Positions 45,849-56,043 of a stretch of 64,000 nucleotides of DNA are shown piece by piece. The position numbers and the translations under genes were made by a program. The first letter of the stretch is position 1. Each line of letters begins with the position of its first letter. The notes under the pieces are model-generated. The model was not told the origin of the DNA. It made no database searches and saw only the letters and a program-made list of their open reading frames with translations. Source of the DNA: Mesorhizobium sp. ES1-1 (GTDB lineage Bacteria; Pseudomonadota; Alphaproteobacteria; Rhizobiales; Rhizobiaceae); contig NZ_JAIUGX010000005.1 in NCBI RefSeq assembly GCF_020164785.1, positions 248,001 to 312,000 on the forward strand. The letters are read 5' to 3'.

Positions 45849-46102
45849 GTCTTGGCCTCTGTCGCCGCGGCGGCCTTCTTGGTCACCCGCTTCTTTTTCG
45901 GCGTCGGGTTCAGGGCCTCCGCGGCGCGGTCGGCCTCTTCCTTGGCGAGCCGCAAGGATCGGAGCTTCGCGGTCTTGATCTCGCGGGCCTTGGCCTCGGA
46001 CATGTACTCGGCGGTAGCCTTGTTGCGCTCGGCCGTCTTTTTCTGCTTGTCGACAAAGCGGGCTTCAGCTTTTTCCATGATCGTCTGATTGCCTTCAGCC
46101 AT
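45845..46102 (-). CDS. Small Lys/Ala-rich coiled protein
   Basis: ATG 46102 follows GGGAGA at 9 bases; the frame further upstream to 46228 runs into the groES promoter region and is rejected. The 85 residues are strongly helical and charged (EKAEARFVDKQKKTAERNK, then YMSEAKAREIKTAKLRSLR), ending in a basic tail with TPKKKRVTKKAAA. This resembles a short nucleic-acid- or partner-binding helix. No named family is certain. It is divergent from groES. Confidence 0.65.
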   Translation of the reverse strand: MAEGNQTIMEKAEARFVDKQKKTAERNKATAEYMSEAKAREIKTAKLRSLRLAKEEADRAAEALNPTPKKKRVTKKAAAATEAKT

Positions 46103-46237
46103 CGAAGAAATCTCCCTTGTCCCTGAAATCGTGAAAGTGAACTCGTCCGATAAATAGGCGTTGAATCGGCAAAATTCAATCTTTTGAAATATTTGGCCCC
46201 GGACGCATATCACGAAAAGGCCGGCCAAAATAATACT

Positions 46238-46266
46238 TTGAATATTTAATCGGGTCAGCGAATAAT
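46238..46266 (+). promoter_or_regulatory. groESL promoter
   Basis: TTGAAT (46238-46243), 17 bases, AATAAT (46261-46266). The CIRCE element begins 3 bases later and so covers the transcription start. Confidence 0.65.
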
Positions 46267-46268
46267 TT

Positions 46269-46295
46269 TTGGCACTCCTATCTATCGAGTGCCAA
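46269..46295. promoter_or_regulatory. CIRCE element (HrcA operator)
   Basis: TTGGCACTC-N9-GAGTGCCAA, a perfect 9-bp inverted repeat with the canonical 9-base spacer. It is the HrcA repressor site for groESL heat-shock control. Confidence 0.93.
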
Positions 46296-46348
46296 AGCGC
46301 CTATATGGGAGACGCGGCCGCCTATGCCGGCCCCAGAAAGTAGTTCTC

Positions 46349-46663
46349 ATGAAGTTTCGGCCACTCCACGATCGCGTCGTCATCCGGCGCGCCGAAGGCG
46401 ATATCAAATCCAAGGGCGGCATCATCATTCCCGACAATGCCAAGGAGAAGCCCCAGGAAGGGCAAGTCATCGCCGTCGGGCCCGGCGCACGCGACGAAAA
46501 TGGCGCGCTCGTGCCGCTCGACGTCAAGGCCGGCGATTTCATACTGTTCGGCAAATGGTCGGGCACCGAAGTCAAGATCGACGGCGAAGAGCTTCTGATC
46601 ATGAAGGAAACCGACATTATGGGTGTCATCGACAAGGGCATCGAAGCCAAGCAGGCCGCCTGA
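46349..46663 (+). CDS. groES: Co-chaperonin GroES
   Basis: ATG 46349 gives 104 residues beginning [18 protein letters not shown]. The mobile loop ([16 protein letters not shown]) and the roof region [14 protein letters not shown] are intact. It caps the GroEL ring. The upstream in-frame ATG at 46289 lies in the CIRCE element and is not used. The groEL gene follows 107 bases later. Controlled by CIRCE/HrcA. Confidence 0.96.
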   Translation: MKFRPLHDRVVIRRAEGDIKSKGGIIIPDNAKEKPQEGQVIAVGPGARDENGALVPLDVKAGDFILFGKWSGTEVKIDGEELLIMKETDIMGVIDKGIEAKQAA

Positions 46664-46767
46664 CGATCGCCGCGTATCCTTCGGGACGCGCAGGCAGCAC
46701 TTCAGGACTTCAAGAAAGCAGGTCGCTCTACGAGGCGACTGCTCCCCTCCAGATTCGAACGGAATAA

Positions 46768-48405
<1,638 letters not shown>

Positions 48406-48472
48406 CGATCGGTTCGGGCTGTCGCCAGGCTTCTGCGAGGCATCTCAGGCCCGACCGAGCGCGATCAAACAT

Positions 48473-48521
48473 CCCGGCTCCTTAGGGGAGCCGGGTTACC
48501 ACCGGGAGCATCCCTCCCGGT
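48473..48521 (+). other. Two tandem stem-loops after groEL
   Basis: CCCGGCTCC / GGAGCCGGG (48473-48495) followed by ACCGGGAG / CTCCCGGT (48501-48521), neither followed by a T-run. They separate groEL from the small frame at 48550 and could be a processing or attenuating structure or part of a small RNA. Confidence 0.55.
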
Positions 48522-48549
48522 GAAGGCCTCTAGCCCAGGAGACGGATCC

Positions 48550-48708
48550 ATGATCACGTTCGCGCGGAAGCCACAGACGGTCGTCTCGACCGAAGCCACC
48601 GCGGAAAGCCGCTTCGATCGCATCCGCAGGATCGCGGCCGACAAGCACAAGAAATCAGACTCCGATTTGGCAACGCCGCAAAAGGGTGAGCCCAAGCGCC
48701 CGATGTAG
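48550..48708 (+). CDS. Small basic protein downstream of groEL
   Basis: ATG 48550 has AGGAGA at 7 bases. The 52 residues (ITFARKPQTVVSTEATAESR, then IRRIAADKHKKSDSDLA) are charged and Ala-rich with no membrane segment. No family is recognised. Placement just behind the tandem hairpins suggests partial read-through from groEL under heat shock. Confidence 0.5.
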   Translation: MITFARKPQTVVSTEATAESRFDRIRRIAADKHKKSDSDLATPQKGEPKRPM

Positions 48709-48871
48709 GACGGCGTTCCTTGGCGGCAAACGTCCGGGCAGCCCTCCACACCGCGCGCCGGCGGCATGCCGGGCCTGGCGACTATCGCCGGGGAGGTGAT
48801 TGACCTAATGTGGTGGCGCGGTGCTTGGCTTGCGCCGGGCGCAACGAGACTTTCGCCAGGGAGATACAGTC

Positions 48872-49369
48872 ATGTTCGTGGCCAAGGCCATCCAGACGTC
48901 GGATAAGGCGGCCTTCTACCGCGACCTCGCCGCGCAGTTGAAGGGCCTGCTGGAAGGCGAAAGCGATCCGATTGCCAATGCCGCCAACACCGCCGCGCTG
49001 ATCTTCCAGATGGTGCCGGACCTCAACTGGGCCGGGTTCTATTTCCTCGCATCCGACGAGGAACTGGTGCTCGGGCCGTTCCAGGGCAAGCCGGCCTGCG
49101 TGCGCATCGCCGTCGGCAAGGGCGTGTGCGGAACGGCGGTCGAGCTTGGCATGTCGATGCTGATCGAGGACGTGCACGACTTTCCCGGCCACATCGCCTG
49201 CGATGCCGACTCGCGCTCGGAACTGGTGGTGCTGCTGGAGGACAATGATGGTGTCTTCGGCGTGCTGGACCTCGACAGCCCGACCCCCGGCCGCTTCGAC
49301 AGCGCCGACCAGGCCGGCATCGAGACGCTGGCGGCAATCTACGCGGCGGCAAGTTCGTTCGAGGACTGA
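48872..49369 (+). CDS. Free methionine-(R)-sulfoxide reductase, GAF type
   Basis: ATG 48872 has GGGAGA at 7 bases. The 165-residue GAF-domain protein carries three cysteines Cys76, Cys86 and Cys110 with the same spacing (10 and 24) as Cys84, Cys94 and Cys118 of E. coli fRMsr, within GKPACVRI, GKGVCGTA and HIACDADSRSE. It reduces free Met-R-O in the cytoplasm with thioredoxin-type electrons, an oxidative-stress repair role. It is monocistronic and directly followed by the first interspersed repeat. Confidence 0.92.
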   Translation: MFVAKAIQTSDKAAFYRDLAAQLKGLLEGESDPIANAANTAALIFQMVPDLNWAGFYFLASDEELVLGPFQGKPACVRIAVGKGVCGTAVELGMSMLIEDVHDFPGHIACDADSRSELVVLLEDNDGVFGVLDLDSPTPGRFDSADQAGIETLAAIYAAASSFED

Positions 49370-49399
49370 CGGAGGGGGCACAGGGGTTGGGGTCGAGCC

Positions 49400-49568
49400 C
49401 TACGGCGCCCCCCTCTGTCCTGCCGGACATCTCCCCCACACGGGGGGAGATCGGCTGTCATCTCGGACTTCGCCAGTCTCCAACTTCGCAGGGATGCGCG
49501 GGGCGCCAAAGGGGCCAATCTCCCCACCCGTGGGGAGATGTCCGGCAGGACTGAGGGTGGCGCCGTAG
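49400..49568. repeat. MITE-like palindromic repeat, copy 1
   Basis: About 169 bases. The left end CTACGGCGCC, then CCTCTGTCCTGCCGGACAT and CTCCCCCAC, is repeated inverted at the right end ending GGCGCCGTAG. The centre of ~90 bases is shared in diverged form with copies at 53895 and 55426. No reading frame of its own. It lies in the gap between the GAF gene and the ArsR gene. Confidence 0.85.
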
Positions 49569-49647
49569 AGCTCTACCTTGCAAGCTGCCCTTGCAAGCCA
49601 CCGTCCCCGCTTGCAATCCCCGATTGGAGCCATCCCCTCAGGGGGGC

Positions 49648-49696
49648 TTGACAGATACATAGCTCGTTGGTTATACGTCAATCAATAACCAACGAG
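49648..49696 (+). promoter_or_regulatory. Promoter overlapped by a 12-bp inverted repeat (ArsR operator)
   Basis: TTGACA (49648-49653), 17 bases, TTATAC (49671-49676). The repeat CTCGTTGGTTAT (49663-49674) / ATAACCAACGAG (49685-49696), spacer 10, covers the -10 box and start point. It is a strong autorepression signal for the ArsR gene at 49709. Confidence 0.8.
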
Positions 49697-49708
49697 TTAT
49701 CGATTGGC

Positions 49709-50032
49709 ATGACCACCGCCCAAGACCTGCTGTTCAAGACGCTTTCCGATCCGACGCGGCGGGCGATCTTCGAGCGTTTGTGCCGGGACGGCGAGCAGAC
49801 GGTTGGTGCGCTGACGGCGCAGTCGGGGGTGTCGCAACCGGCGGTGTCGAAGCATCTGGGTGTCCTGAGGCTTGCCGGCCTGGTGCGCGACCGCCAGGCG
49901 GGGCGGCAGACGCATTACAGCGCCCAGCTCGACGCGCTGGCGCCGCTGACCGACTGGGCCACACAGATGAAGGCGTTCTGGGAAGCGCGCTTCGACGATC
50001 TCGAGGATCTGCTGCGGAGAATGGACCAATGA
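49709..50032 (+). CDS. ArsR-family transcriptional regulator
   Basis: The 107-residue winged-helix protein shows LLFKTLSDPTRRAIFERLC, the recognition helix SGVSQPAVSKHLGVLRLAGLV and the wing RQAGRQTHYSAQ. It lacks the CxC metal site, so it belongs to the metal-independent group usually paired with an SRPBCC (AHSA1) protein, as here: the next gene overlaps its stop as ATGA. The 12-bp inverted repeat over its promoter indicates autorepression. Confidence 0.92.
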   Translation: MTTAQDLLFKTLSDPTRRAIFERLCRDGEQTVGALTAQSGVSQPAVSKHLGVLRLAGLVRDRQAGRQTHYSAQLDALAPLTDWATQMKAFWEARFDDLEDLLRRMDQ

Positions 50033-50454
50033 CCGGAGCCGCGGCCGAAACGCGCTCCGTCATCGTCGAGCGCGACATGCCTTATCCGCCGGAGAAGATC
50101 TGGCGGGCGCTGACCCAGCCGCATCTGATCGAGGAATGGCTGATGAAGAATGATTTCAGCCCGGTGGCGGGTCATCGTTTCACCCTGCGCAACACGCCGC
50201 GGCCCGACATCAGCATCGTCATCGACTGCCGCGTCACCGCCATCGAGCCGAACAGGACCCTGTCCTACACATGGGACGCGCTTGGCCTGGAAAGCGTCGT
50301 CACCTGGACCCTGACGCCAACCGGCACGGGAACGCGCCTGCGCATGGAGCAGAGAGGCTTCCGGCCGGACCAGGAGCAGGCCTACCGGGGCGCCACCAGC
50401 GGCTGGCGGCGTTTCGTTACCCAATTGGAGCAGGTGCTGGAGCGCATCGATTGA
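50029..50454 (+). CDS. SRPBCC/AHSA1-domain protein
   Basis: The 141-residue protein has the AHSA1 pattern: VERDMPYPPEKIWRALTQPHLIEEWL at the start, TLSYTWDALGLESVVTWTL and the closing helix GWRRFVTQLEQVLERI. The fold makes a hydrophobic ligand cavity; partners of such ArsR proteins have no agreed activity. It is co-translated with the regulator by an ATGA overlap. Confidence 0.88.
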   Translation: MTGAAAETRSVIVERDMPYPPEKIWRALTQPHLIEEWLMKNDFSPVAGHRFTLRNTPRPDISIVIDCRVTAIEPNRTLSYTWDALGLESVVTWTLTPTGTGTRLRMEQRGFRPDQEQAYRGATSGWRRFVTQLEQVLERID

Positions 50455-50472
50455 GATGAAGGAGGAATGGCG

Positions 50473-50865
50473 ATGAAGATCAAGCTGACCAAGATCTATG
50501 TGGACGATCAGGAGAAGGCGCTGCGCTTCTACAGCGATGTGCTGGGCCTGGCCAAGAAGGCCGACTTCTCGAACGGGTCATATCGCTGGCTGGCCGTGGC
50601 CTCGGCGGACGAGCCCGACGGGACCGAGCTGCAGCTGGAGCTCAACGACAATCCGGCCGCCAGGGCCTATCAGGAAGCCATGTTCACGCAGGCCCAGCCC
50701 GCCATCATGTTCTTCGCCGACGACCTCAAGGGAGACCATGAGCGCATCAGGGCCAGGGGTGCGATGTTCACCATGCCGCTGACGGAGACGACGGGTTCGA
50801 CCATCGCGCAGCTCGACGATGGCTGCGGCAACCTCGTGCAGATCACCCAACTGGCGCGTTGGTGA
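50473..50865 (+). CDS. VOC-superfamily (glyoxalase-like) protein
   Basis: ATG 50473 is preferred over 50467 because GGAGG then lies at 7 bases. The 130 residues have the two beta-alpha-beta-beta-beta modules of the VOC fold (KIYVDDQEKALRFYSDVLGL and PAIMFFADDLKGDHERIRARG). The metal-ligand Glu is plausible in LQLEL. It is probably a small dioxygenase, lyase or binding protein. It is the third gene of the ArsR operon. Confidence 0.85.
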   Translation: MKIKLTKIYVDDQEKALRFYSDVLGLAKKADFSNGSYRWLAVASADEPDGTELQLELNDNPAARAYQEAMFTQAQPAIMFFADDLKGDHERIRARGAMFTMPLTETTGSTIAQLDDGCGNLVQITQLARW

Positions 50866-50870
50866 GGCCG

Positions 50871-51272
50871 ATGAGCCCATCGCAGCAGATCGACGCCCTG
50901 ATCGCAGGCCTGACGGATTGGCGCGGCACGACGCTGGCCGGCGTCCGCAAGGCCATACTGGACGCCGATGACGGGATCGTCGAGGAGTGGAAATGGATGG
51001 GAAGCCCGGTGTGGTCGCTGGACGGCATCATCGCCGTCGGCAACGCTCACAAGGACAAGGTCAAGCTCACCTTTTCCCATGGCGCCAGCCTGCCGGACCC
51101 GCAAGGCCTGTTCAACAATGGCTTCGGCGGCAAGGTCTGGCGGGCGATCGATCTGTTCGAGGACGACAAGATCAATGAGGAGGGGCTCAAGGATTTGGTC
51201 CGTGCCGCCATCGCCCACAACCGGGCCAAGCGGAAAAAAGCTCCGGCGCGTCGGGCAAAGCCGGCTGAATAA
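50871..51272 (+). CDS. DUF1801 protein
   Basis: The 133-residue protein has the DUF1801 layout: LRKAI-like GVRKAILDADDGIVEEWKW, SPVWSLDGIIAVGNAHKDKVKLTF and a basic tail (RAKRKKAPARRAK). The domain is widespread in small bacterial proteins of unknown function. It follows the VOC gene by 5 bases and ends the ArsR operon. Confidence 0.85.
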   Translation: MSPSQQIDALIAGLTDWRGTTLAGVRKAILDADDGIVEEWKWMGSPVWSLDGIIAVGNAHKDKVKLTFSHGASLPDPQGLFNNGFGGKVWRAIDLFEDDKINEEGLKDLVRAAIAHNRAKRKKAPARRAKPAE

Positions 51273-51283
51273 GATCGCTTGCG

Positions 51284-51664
51284 TCAGCCGAGCTGGGCTT
51301 CGATGGCTGCCTTGTCGATCACCGACCAGACGTGCCTGATCCGGTCGTCGAGATATTCATAGAAGACATTCTCGCTGAAGGAGACTTTCCGGCCGTTGAT
51401 GGGCAGGTTGAAGAAGGTGCCCTTCGGCGTGCAGTTGAATTGCAGGCGGCTGGCGATGAAGGGCGGGTCGGAGACCAGCAGCTGGATGTCGAAATAGAGG
51501 TCCGGGATTTCTCGGAAATCGCGTTCCAGCATTTTCTGGTAGCCCGACAGCCCGACGCGGTCGCCATTATAATGCACCTCGTCATGGACGAAGCGGTGCA
51601 GGCGAGCCCAGTCCTGATTGTTGAGGCAGTCTATATAGGCTCGATAGAGGTCGGTCTCGGTCAT
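51284..51664 (-). CDS. NTF2/SnoaL-like protein
   Basis: ATG 51664 (GGAG upstream) gives 126 residues; the long upstream extension to 51889 is not a coding sequence in style. The protein matches the SnoaL/ester-cyclase-like cone fold: LYRAYIDCLNNQDWARLHRFVHDEVHYNG, ERDFREIPDLYFDIQLLVSD, then KVSFSENVFYEYLDDRIRHVWSVID (landmarks). These are polyketide cyclases, small isomerases or binding proteins. It is divergent from the cupin gene. Confidence 0.82.
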   Translation of the reverse strand: MTETDLYRAYIDCLNNQDWARLHRFVHDEVHYNGDRVGLSGYQKMLERDFREIPDLYFDIQLLVSDPPFIASRLQFNCTPKGTFFNLPINGRKVSFSENVFYEYLDDRIRHVWSVIDKAAIEAQLG

Positions 51665-51927
51665 GGCGATGGCTCCGGTGCGGTCGGCACGGCGCAAAAG
51701 ATAGAACGATCGGGACGACAGTCCAGACGTTCCGGCGCCGCCGCGACCGGCGAGAGGCCGCGTCGAGTGGCTGCGGACGGGATCCCGGCAAAGGCGCGGG
51801 GTCGGCAGCGCGATCTTGCCAATTGTCTCGCGGACCCCACATGCCGGATGTAGCATCGGACCGTGACAAGGGTCGATGGTCGAGCCCATAGTCGCGCGGC
51901 GAGCCCGGCATTCGAGAAGGACAAGAC

Positions 51928-52323
51928 ATGGATATCAAGCGAAGCGGTTCCCAGGCTTCCGGCAAGGGTCCGGCGGACTGGTTCACCGGCACGGTGCGCA
52001 TCGATCCGCTCTTTGCGGCGATCGCGCCGGCTCGTGCCGCCGGCAATGCCGTCACCTTCGAGCCCGGCGCGCGCACCGCCTGGCACACCCATCCGCTCGG
52101 GCAGGTGCTGATCGTCACCGCCGGTTGCGGACGCGCGCAGCGCGAGGGCGGACCCGTGGAGGAAATCCGGCCCGGGGACGTGGTCCGCTTCGAGCCGGGC
52201 GAAAAGCACTGGCATGGCGCGGCTTCGACCACCGCCATGACCCACATCGCCATCCAGGAAGCGCTCGACGGCAAGGCCGTCGACTGGATGGAGCATGTCA
52301 GCGACGCGCAGTACCAGGGCTGA
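51928..52323 (+). CDS. Cupin-domain protein
   Basis: The 131-residue single-cupin protein has the first metal motif in [18 protein letters not shown] and the second in [18 protein letters not shown]. It resembles the carboxymuconolactone-decarboxylase-associated cupins that lie next to aldo/keto reductases and carry the line [13 protein letters not shown]. It may be an isomerase or oxygenase. The aldo/keto reductase gene follows 12 bases later. Confidence 0.9.
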   Translation: MDIKRSGSQASGKGPADWFTGTVRIDPLFAAIAPARAAGNAVTFEPGARTAWHTHPLGQVLIVTAGCGRAQREGGPVEEIRPGDVVRFEPGEKHWHGAASTTAMTHIAIQEALDGKAVDWMEHVSDAQYQG

Positions 52324-53322
<999 letters not shown>

Positions 53323-53385
53323 AGTTCGTTTCCAGCCCCGCCCGTGACAACAGCCGGCGGGGTTTTCCATGCCTGGAGCTTATTC

Positions 53386-53853
53386 ATGACCAAGAATTCT
53401 TCCATCCGGTTTCGGCCGGCCGAGGCGGCGGATGCCGCCGCGATCCGCGATATCGTCCGCGCCGCCTATGCCAAATGGGTGCCGCTGATCGGCCGCGAGC
53501 CGCTGCCGATGCGCGCCGATTACGACAGGGCCGTCGCCGAACATCCGTTCGATCTCGCCATCGAGGAGGGCCGCATAGTCGGCCTGATTGAAACCATGCT
53601 CGCCGACGACCATGTCTGGATCGAGAATCTCTGCGTCCTGCCGCAGGCGCAGGGCAGGGGGATCGGCCGCTTGTTGCTGGAGCGGGCCGAAAACAAGGCG
53701 CTCGAAGCGGGGCGATCCGAGTTGCGCCTGCTGACCAATGGCGCCTTCGAGGCCAATGTGTTGCTGTATAAACGGTTGGGCTATGGGATCGATCGGGAGG
53801 AGCCGTTCATGGGCGGGATGACGGTTTATATGAGCAAGACATTGGCGGGGTGA
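53386..53853 (+). CDS. GNAT-family N-acetyltransferase
   Basis: ATG 53386 gives 155 residues. The GNAT core is clear: RFRPAEAADAAAIRDIV, motif A LCVLPQAQGRGIGRLLLERAE with the QGRGIG pyrophosphate loop, and motif B NVLLYKRLGYGID. It transfers an acetyl group from acetyl-CoA to an unknown amine. It is followed by the second interspersed repeat. Confidence 0.9.
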   Translation: MTKNSSIRFRPAEAADAAAIRDIVRAAYAKWVPLIGREPLPMRADYDRAVAEHPFDLAIEEGRIVGLIETMLADDHVWIENLCVLPQAQGRGIGRLLLERAENKALEAGRSELRLLTNGAFEANVLLYKRLGYGIDREEPFMGGMTVYMSKTLAG

Positions 53854-53894
53854 GGCGGACGGGTTCGATTTGCCCCCTGGATAGGGACAAACTC

Positions 53895-54073
53895 GCGCTC
53901 TACGGCGCCCCCCTCTGTCCTGCCGGACATCTCCCCCACGGGTGGGGAGATCAGCTCTCATCACCGTTTTCGCCAATCTCCAACGGTGCAGGATGAAAGC
54001 CGGCGCCAAATCTGCCAATCTCCCCACCCGTGGGGGAGATGTCCGGCAGGACAGAGGGGGCGCCGTAGAGCGC
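53895..54073. repeat. MITE-like palindromic repeat, copy 2
   Basis: The cleanest copy, about 179 bases. The outer arm GCGCTCTACGGCGCC continues into a nearly perfect inverted repeat of ~45 bases at both ends, with ~90 bases of diverged centre between. It ends 49 bases before the palindromic control region of the RES-Xre module. Confidence 0.88.
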
Positions 54074-54121
54074 GGCTTTGGTTGGCGGCCGCTCTTGAAG
54101 TGGTCGGTTGAACGTCGGTTC

Positions 54122-54165
54122 TTGCCATTTGGCAAACACATGCTATATCTCTGCCAATAGCAGAG
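54122..54165 (+). promoter_or_regulatory. Control region of the RES-Xre toxin-antitoxin module
   Basis: Two perfect palindromes: TTGCCA-TT-TGGCAA (54122-54135) and CTCTGC-CAATA-GCAGAG (54149-54165). TTGCCA (54122-54127), 16 bases, TATATC (54144-54149) is a possible promoter within them. Antitoxin autorepression is the expected role. Confidence 0.65.
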
Positions 54166-54172
54166 GTGAGCA

Positions 54173-54601
54173 GTGCAGCTTCAATCCATCGTCACCACAC
54201 CCGTCACCGTCGGTCCGGCCATATCGGATGAAGAGGCCGGCGCGCTGGCGCGCACCACGGTCAATATGTTCAAGGCGTGGAACCTTACCGATAGCGAGGC
54301 CTGCATCCTGCTCGGCGGCATGTCGGCGCGCACCTGGGCACGTTGGAAGACGGGGGCACGGTGGCAGGAAGGCGGCATCGGGCGGATCGACCGCGACCTG
54401 CGCACCCGCATGGCGCATCTGATGGGCATCCACAAAGGCCTGCGCTATCTCTTCACCGAGCCGGCGCGCGGCTATGCCTGGATCCGCAAGCCCAATGCGA
54501 CATTCGGCGGCCAATCCGCGCTCGACCTGATGCTGCGCGGCGAGATCTCCGACCTTGCCACGATGCGCGAATGGCTGGATGCGGAGCGAGGCGCGTGGTG
54601 A
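54173..54601 (+). CDS. Xre/MbcA/ParS-type antitoxin
   Basis: GTG start after AGAGGTGAG. The 142-residue protein has the Xre-like HTH region (MFKAWNLTDSEACILLGGMSARTWARWK) and the C-terminal toxin-binding domain (HLMGIHKGLRYLF, ARGYAWIRKPNATFGGQSALDLML). It neutralises the RES toxin and represses the operon by binding the palindromes upstream. It overlaps the toxin gene by GTGA. This is the standard order of RES-Xre modules. Confidence 0.92.
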   Translation: MQLQSIVTTPVTVGPAISDEEAGALARTTVNMFKAWNLTDSEACILLGGMSARTWARWKTGARWQEGGIGRIDRDLRTRMAHLMGIHKGLRYLFTEPARGYAWIRKPNATFGGQSALDLMLRGEISDLATMREWLDAERGAW

Positions 54602-55293
54602 GTGGGCTCGCGGTCCGGCGCCGCGTCCACTGGCACCAGACCTTCCGCATCATTCGTTCCATCCATCCGCCGATCGACCTGTTCGAAGACATTGCCGATC
54701 CGCGCGACTGGGACGCGCTGGCTTCGGTCGAAGAGAAGACCAACCCGCGCATCCGGCTCGAGATCGGCGACCTCGGCAAGGTGCCGGCCGCAAGGCGGGT
54801 GTCCGGCCCCGGCGCCAGCTTCGTCATGGCGCCCTTCGTGCATTGTTCGACCTTGCGGCCCGGCCGCTTTTCGGATGGCAGCTACGGTCTCTATTATGCC
54901 GGCGACAGGGAGGATGTGGCGCTGGCCGAGACCATCCATCACCACCAGAATTTCATGCGCGCCACCGCTGAGGAACCAGGCTGGACGGCGGACTTCCGCG
55001 TGCTGATCGGCAGCGTCGACTGCGATCTCGATGACGTCAACGCCGTGCCCGGCGTGCTCGACCCCGGCGATTACACCGCCTCGCAGGCGGAGGGGCGGGC
55101 GCTGCGGGCGCAAGGCAGCGACGGGCTGGTGTGGAACAGCGTGCGCATGCCCGGCGGCCAATGCATCGGCATCTTCTGGCCCGACGTCATCACCATCCCC
55201 GTGCAGGGCCGGCACTACAGCTACCATTGGGATGGCCGGCGCGTGGATTTCGTGCGCCAGCACGACACCGGCAAGGTGCTGGCGGTGACGTGA
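54598..55293 (+). CDS. RES-domain toxin (NAD+ degrading family)
   Basis: GTG 54598 overlaps the antitoxin stop; GTG 54595 is an equal choice. The 231 residues hold the RES set: Arg90 in RPGRFSDGSYGLYYAG, Glu111 in DVALAETIHHH and Ser181 in VWNSVRMPGGQCIGIFWP. Members studied in other bacteria phosphorolyse or hydrolyse NAD+ (MbcT type) or ADP-ribosylate a metabolic enzyme (ParT type). All three key residues are intact, so it is probably active. The module lies exactly between repeat copies 2 and 3. Confidence 0.93.
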   Translation: MSGLAVRRRVHWHQTFRIIRSIHPPIDLFEDIADPRDWDALASVEEKTNPRIRLEIGDLGKVPAARRVSGPGASFVMAPFVHCSTLRPGRFSDGSYGLYYAGDREDVALAETIHHHQNFMRATAEEPGWTADFRVLIGSVDCDLDDVNAVPGVLDPGDYTASQAEGRALRAQGSDGLVWNSVRMPGGQCIGIFWPDVITIPVQGRHYSYHWDGRRVDFVRQHDTGKVLAVT

Positions 55294-55425
55294 CGGCGAG
55301 CCTGCGCCCCTTCACAGGCACAGCCGAACGCCGGTCATGAAACCCTGCTACGCGCCGCTCTTTTGGGGGATGCTCCTTGGCCTCGGGGGGGGGGTGATCG
55401 AAACATACCGGAGGCTGGCGGGCCA

Positions 55426-55588
55426 GCGCCCCCCTCTGTTCTGCCGGACATCTCCCCCACAAGGAGGGAGATTGGCTGCCATCCGCGCTTTCGTCAATCT
55501 GCAGCGTGGGAATACGGTCTGCGCGCCGAAGCTGCCGATCTCCCCACAAGTGGGGGAGATGTCCGGCAGGACAGAGGGGGCGCCGTAG
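55426..55588. repeat. MITE-like palindromic repeat, copy 3
   Basis: About 163 bases, more diverged. The left arm begins GCGCCCCCCTCTGTTCTGCC and the right arm ends GGCGCCGTAG; the centre matches the other copies in outline. It lies in the gap between the RES toxin and the next ArsR gene. A run of nine G precedes it at about 55385-55394. Confidence 0.82.
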
Positions 55589-55680
55589 GGCGCTGCTTTG
55601 GAGATAGCTCGCGGCCCTACGGGAAACGCATTCTCCGATAGCGGCCAAGAATAGCACCGAGTTTCTGGATATCGCCTCTG

Positions 55681-55698
55681 CCCGATCTATATATCGGG
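55681..55698. promoter_or_regulatory. Palindromic operator before the ArsR/OYE genes
   Basis: CCCGAT-CTATAT-ATCGGG, a perfect 6-bp inverted repeat around an AT core that includes a possible -10 (TATAT), 21 bases before the ArsR ATG. Confidence 0.6.
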
Positions 55699-55719
55699 TG
55701 AGATCGATGCAGGGTTAGC

Positions 55720-56010
55720 ATGGACCGAGACATCATACTAAAGGCGCTGGCGCACCCGTTTCGGCGCGATGTGCTGGCCTGGTTGAAGGAGCCCGAACGG
55801 CACTTTGCCGCGCAGGCGCACCCGCTCGAGATGGGCGTCTGCGCCAGCCAGTTCGACAATCGCGGCCTGGCGCAATCCAGCGTCTCGGCGCATCTGGCGA
55901 CGCTGGCGTCGGCCGACCTCGTCACCACGCGGCGCGTTGGCCAATGGGTGTTCTACAAGCGCAATGAAGAAACCATCGCGGCCTTCCAGGCCGCCCTGTC
56001 CGATCTCTGA
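55720..56010 (+). CDS. ArsR-family regulator linked to an alkene reductase
   Basis: The 96-residue winged-helix protein has ILKALAHPFRRDVLAWLKE, recognition helix region LAQSSVSAHLATLASADLV and wing RRVGQWVFYKRNEE. There is a single cysteine (GVCASQFDN) between the first helices and the recognition helix, which could react with electrophiles or oxidants. No metal-binding CxC is present. It lies 33 bases before the Old Yellow Enzyme gene and probably controls it from the CCCGAT palindrome. Confidence 0.88.
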   Translation: MDRDIILKALAHPFRRDVLAWLKEPERHFAAQAHPLEMGVCASQFDNRGLAQSSVSAHLATLASADLVTTRRVGQWVFYKRNEETIAAFQAALSDL

Positions 56011-56043
56011 CGACCCTCCCAATCCCCCGTGAAAGGCTTTCCA

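Noticed and set aside
55385..55394. G-run next to repeat copy 3 as a phase-variation tract
   Set aside because: It lies outside any gene and away from promoter boxes, so slippage there would have no evident effect.
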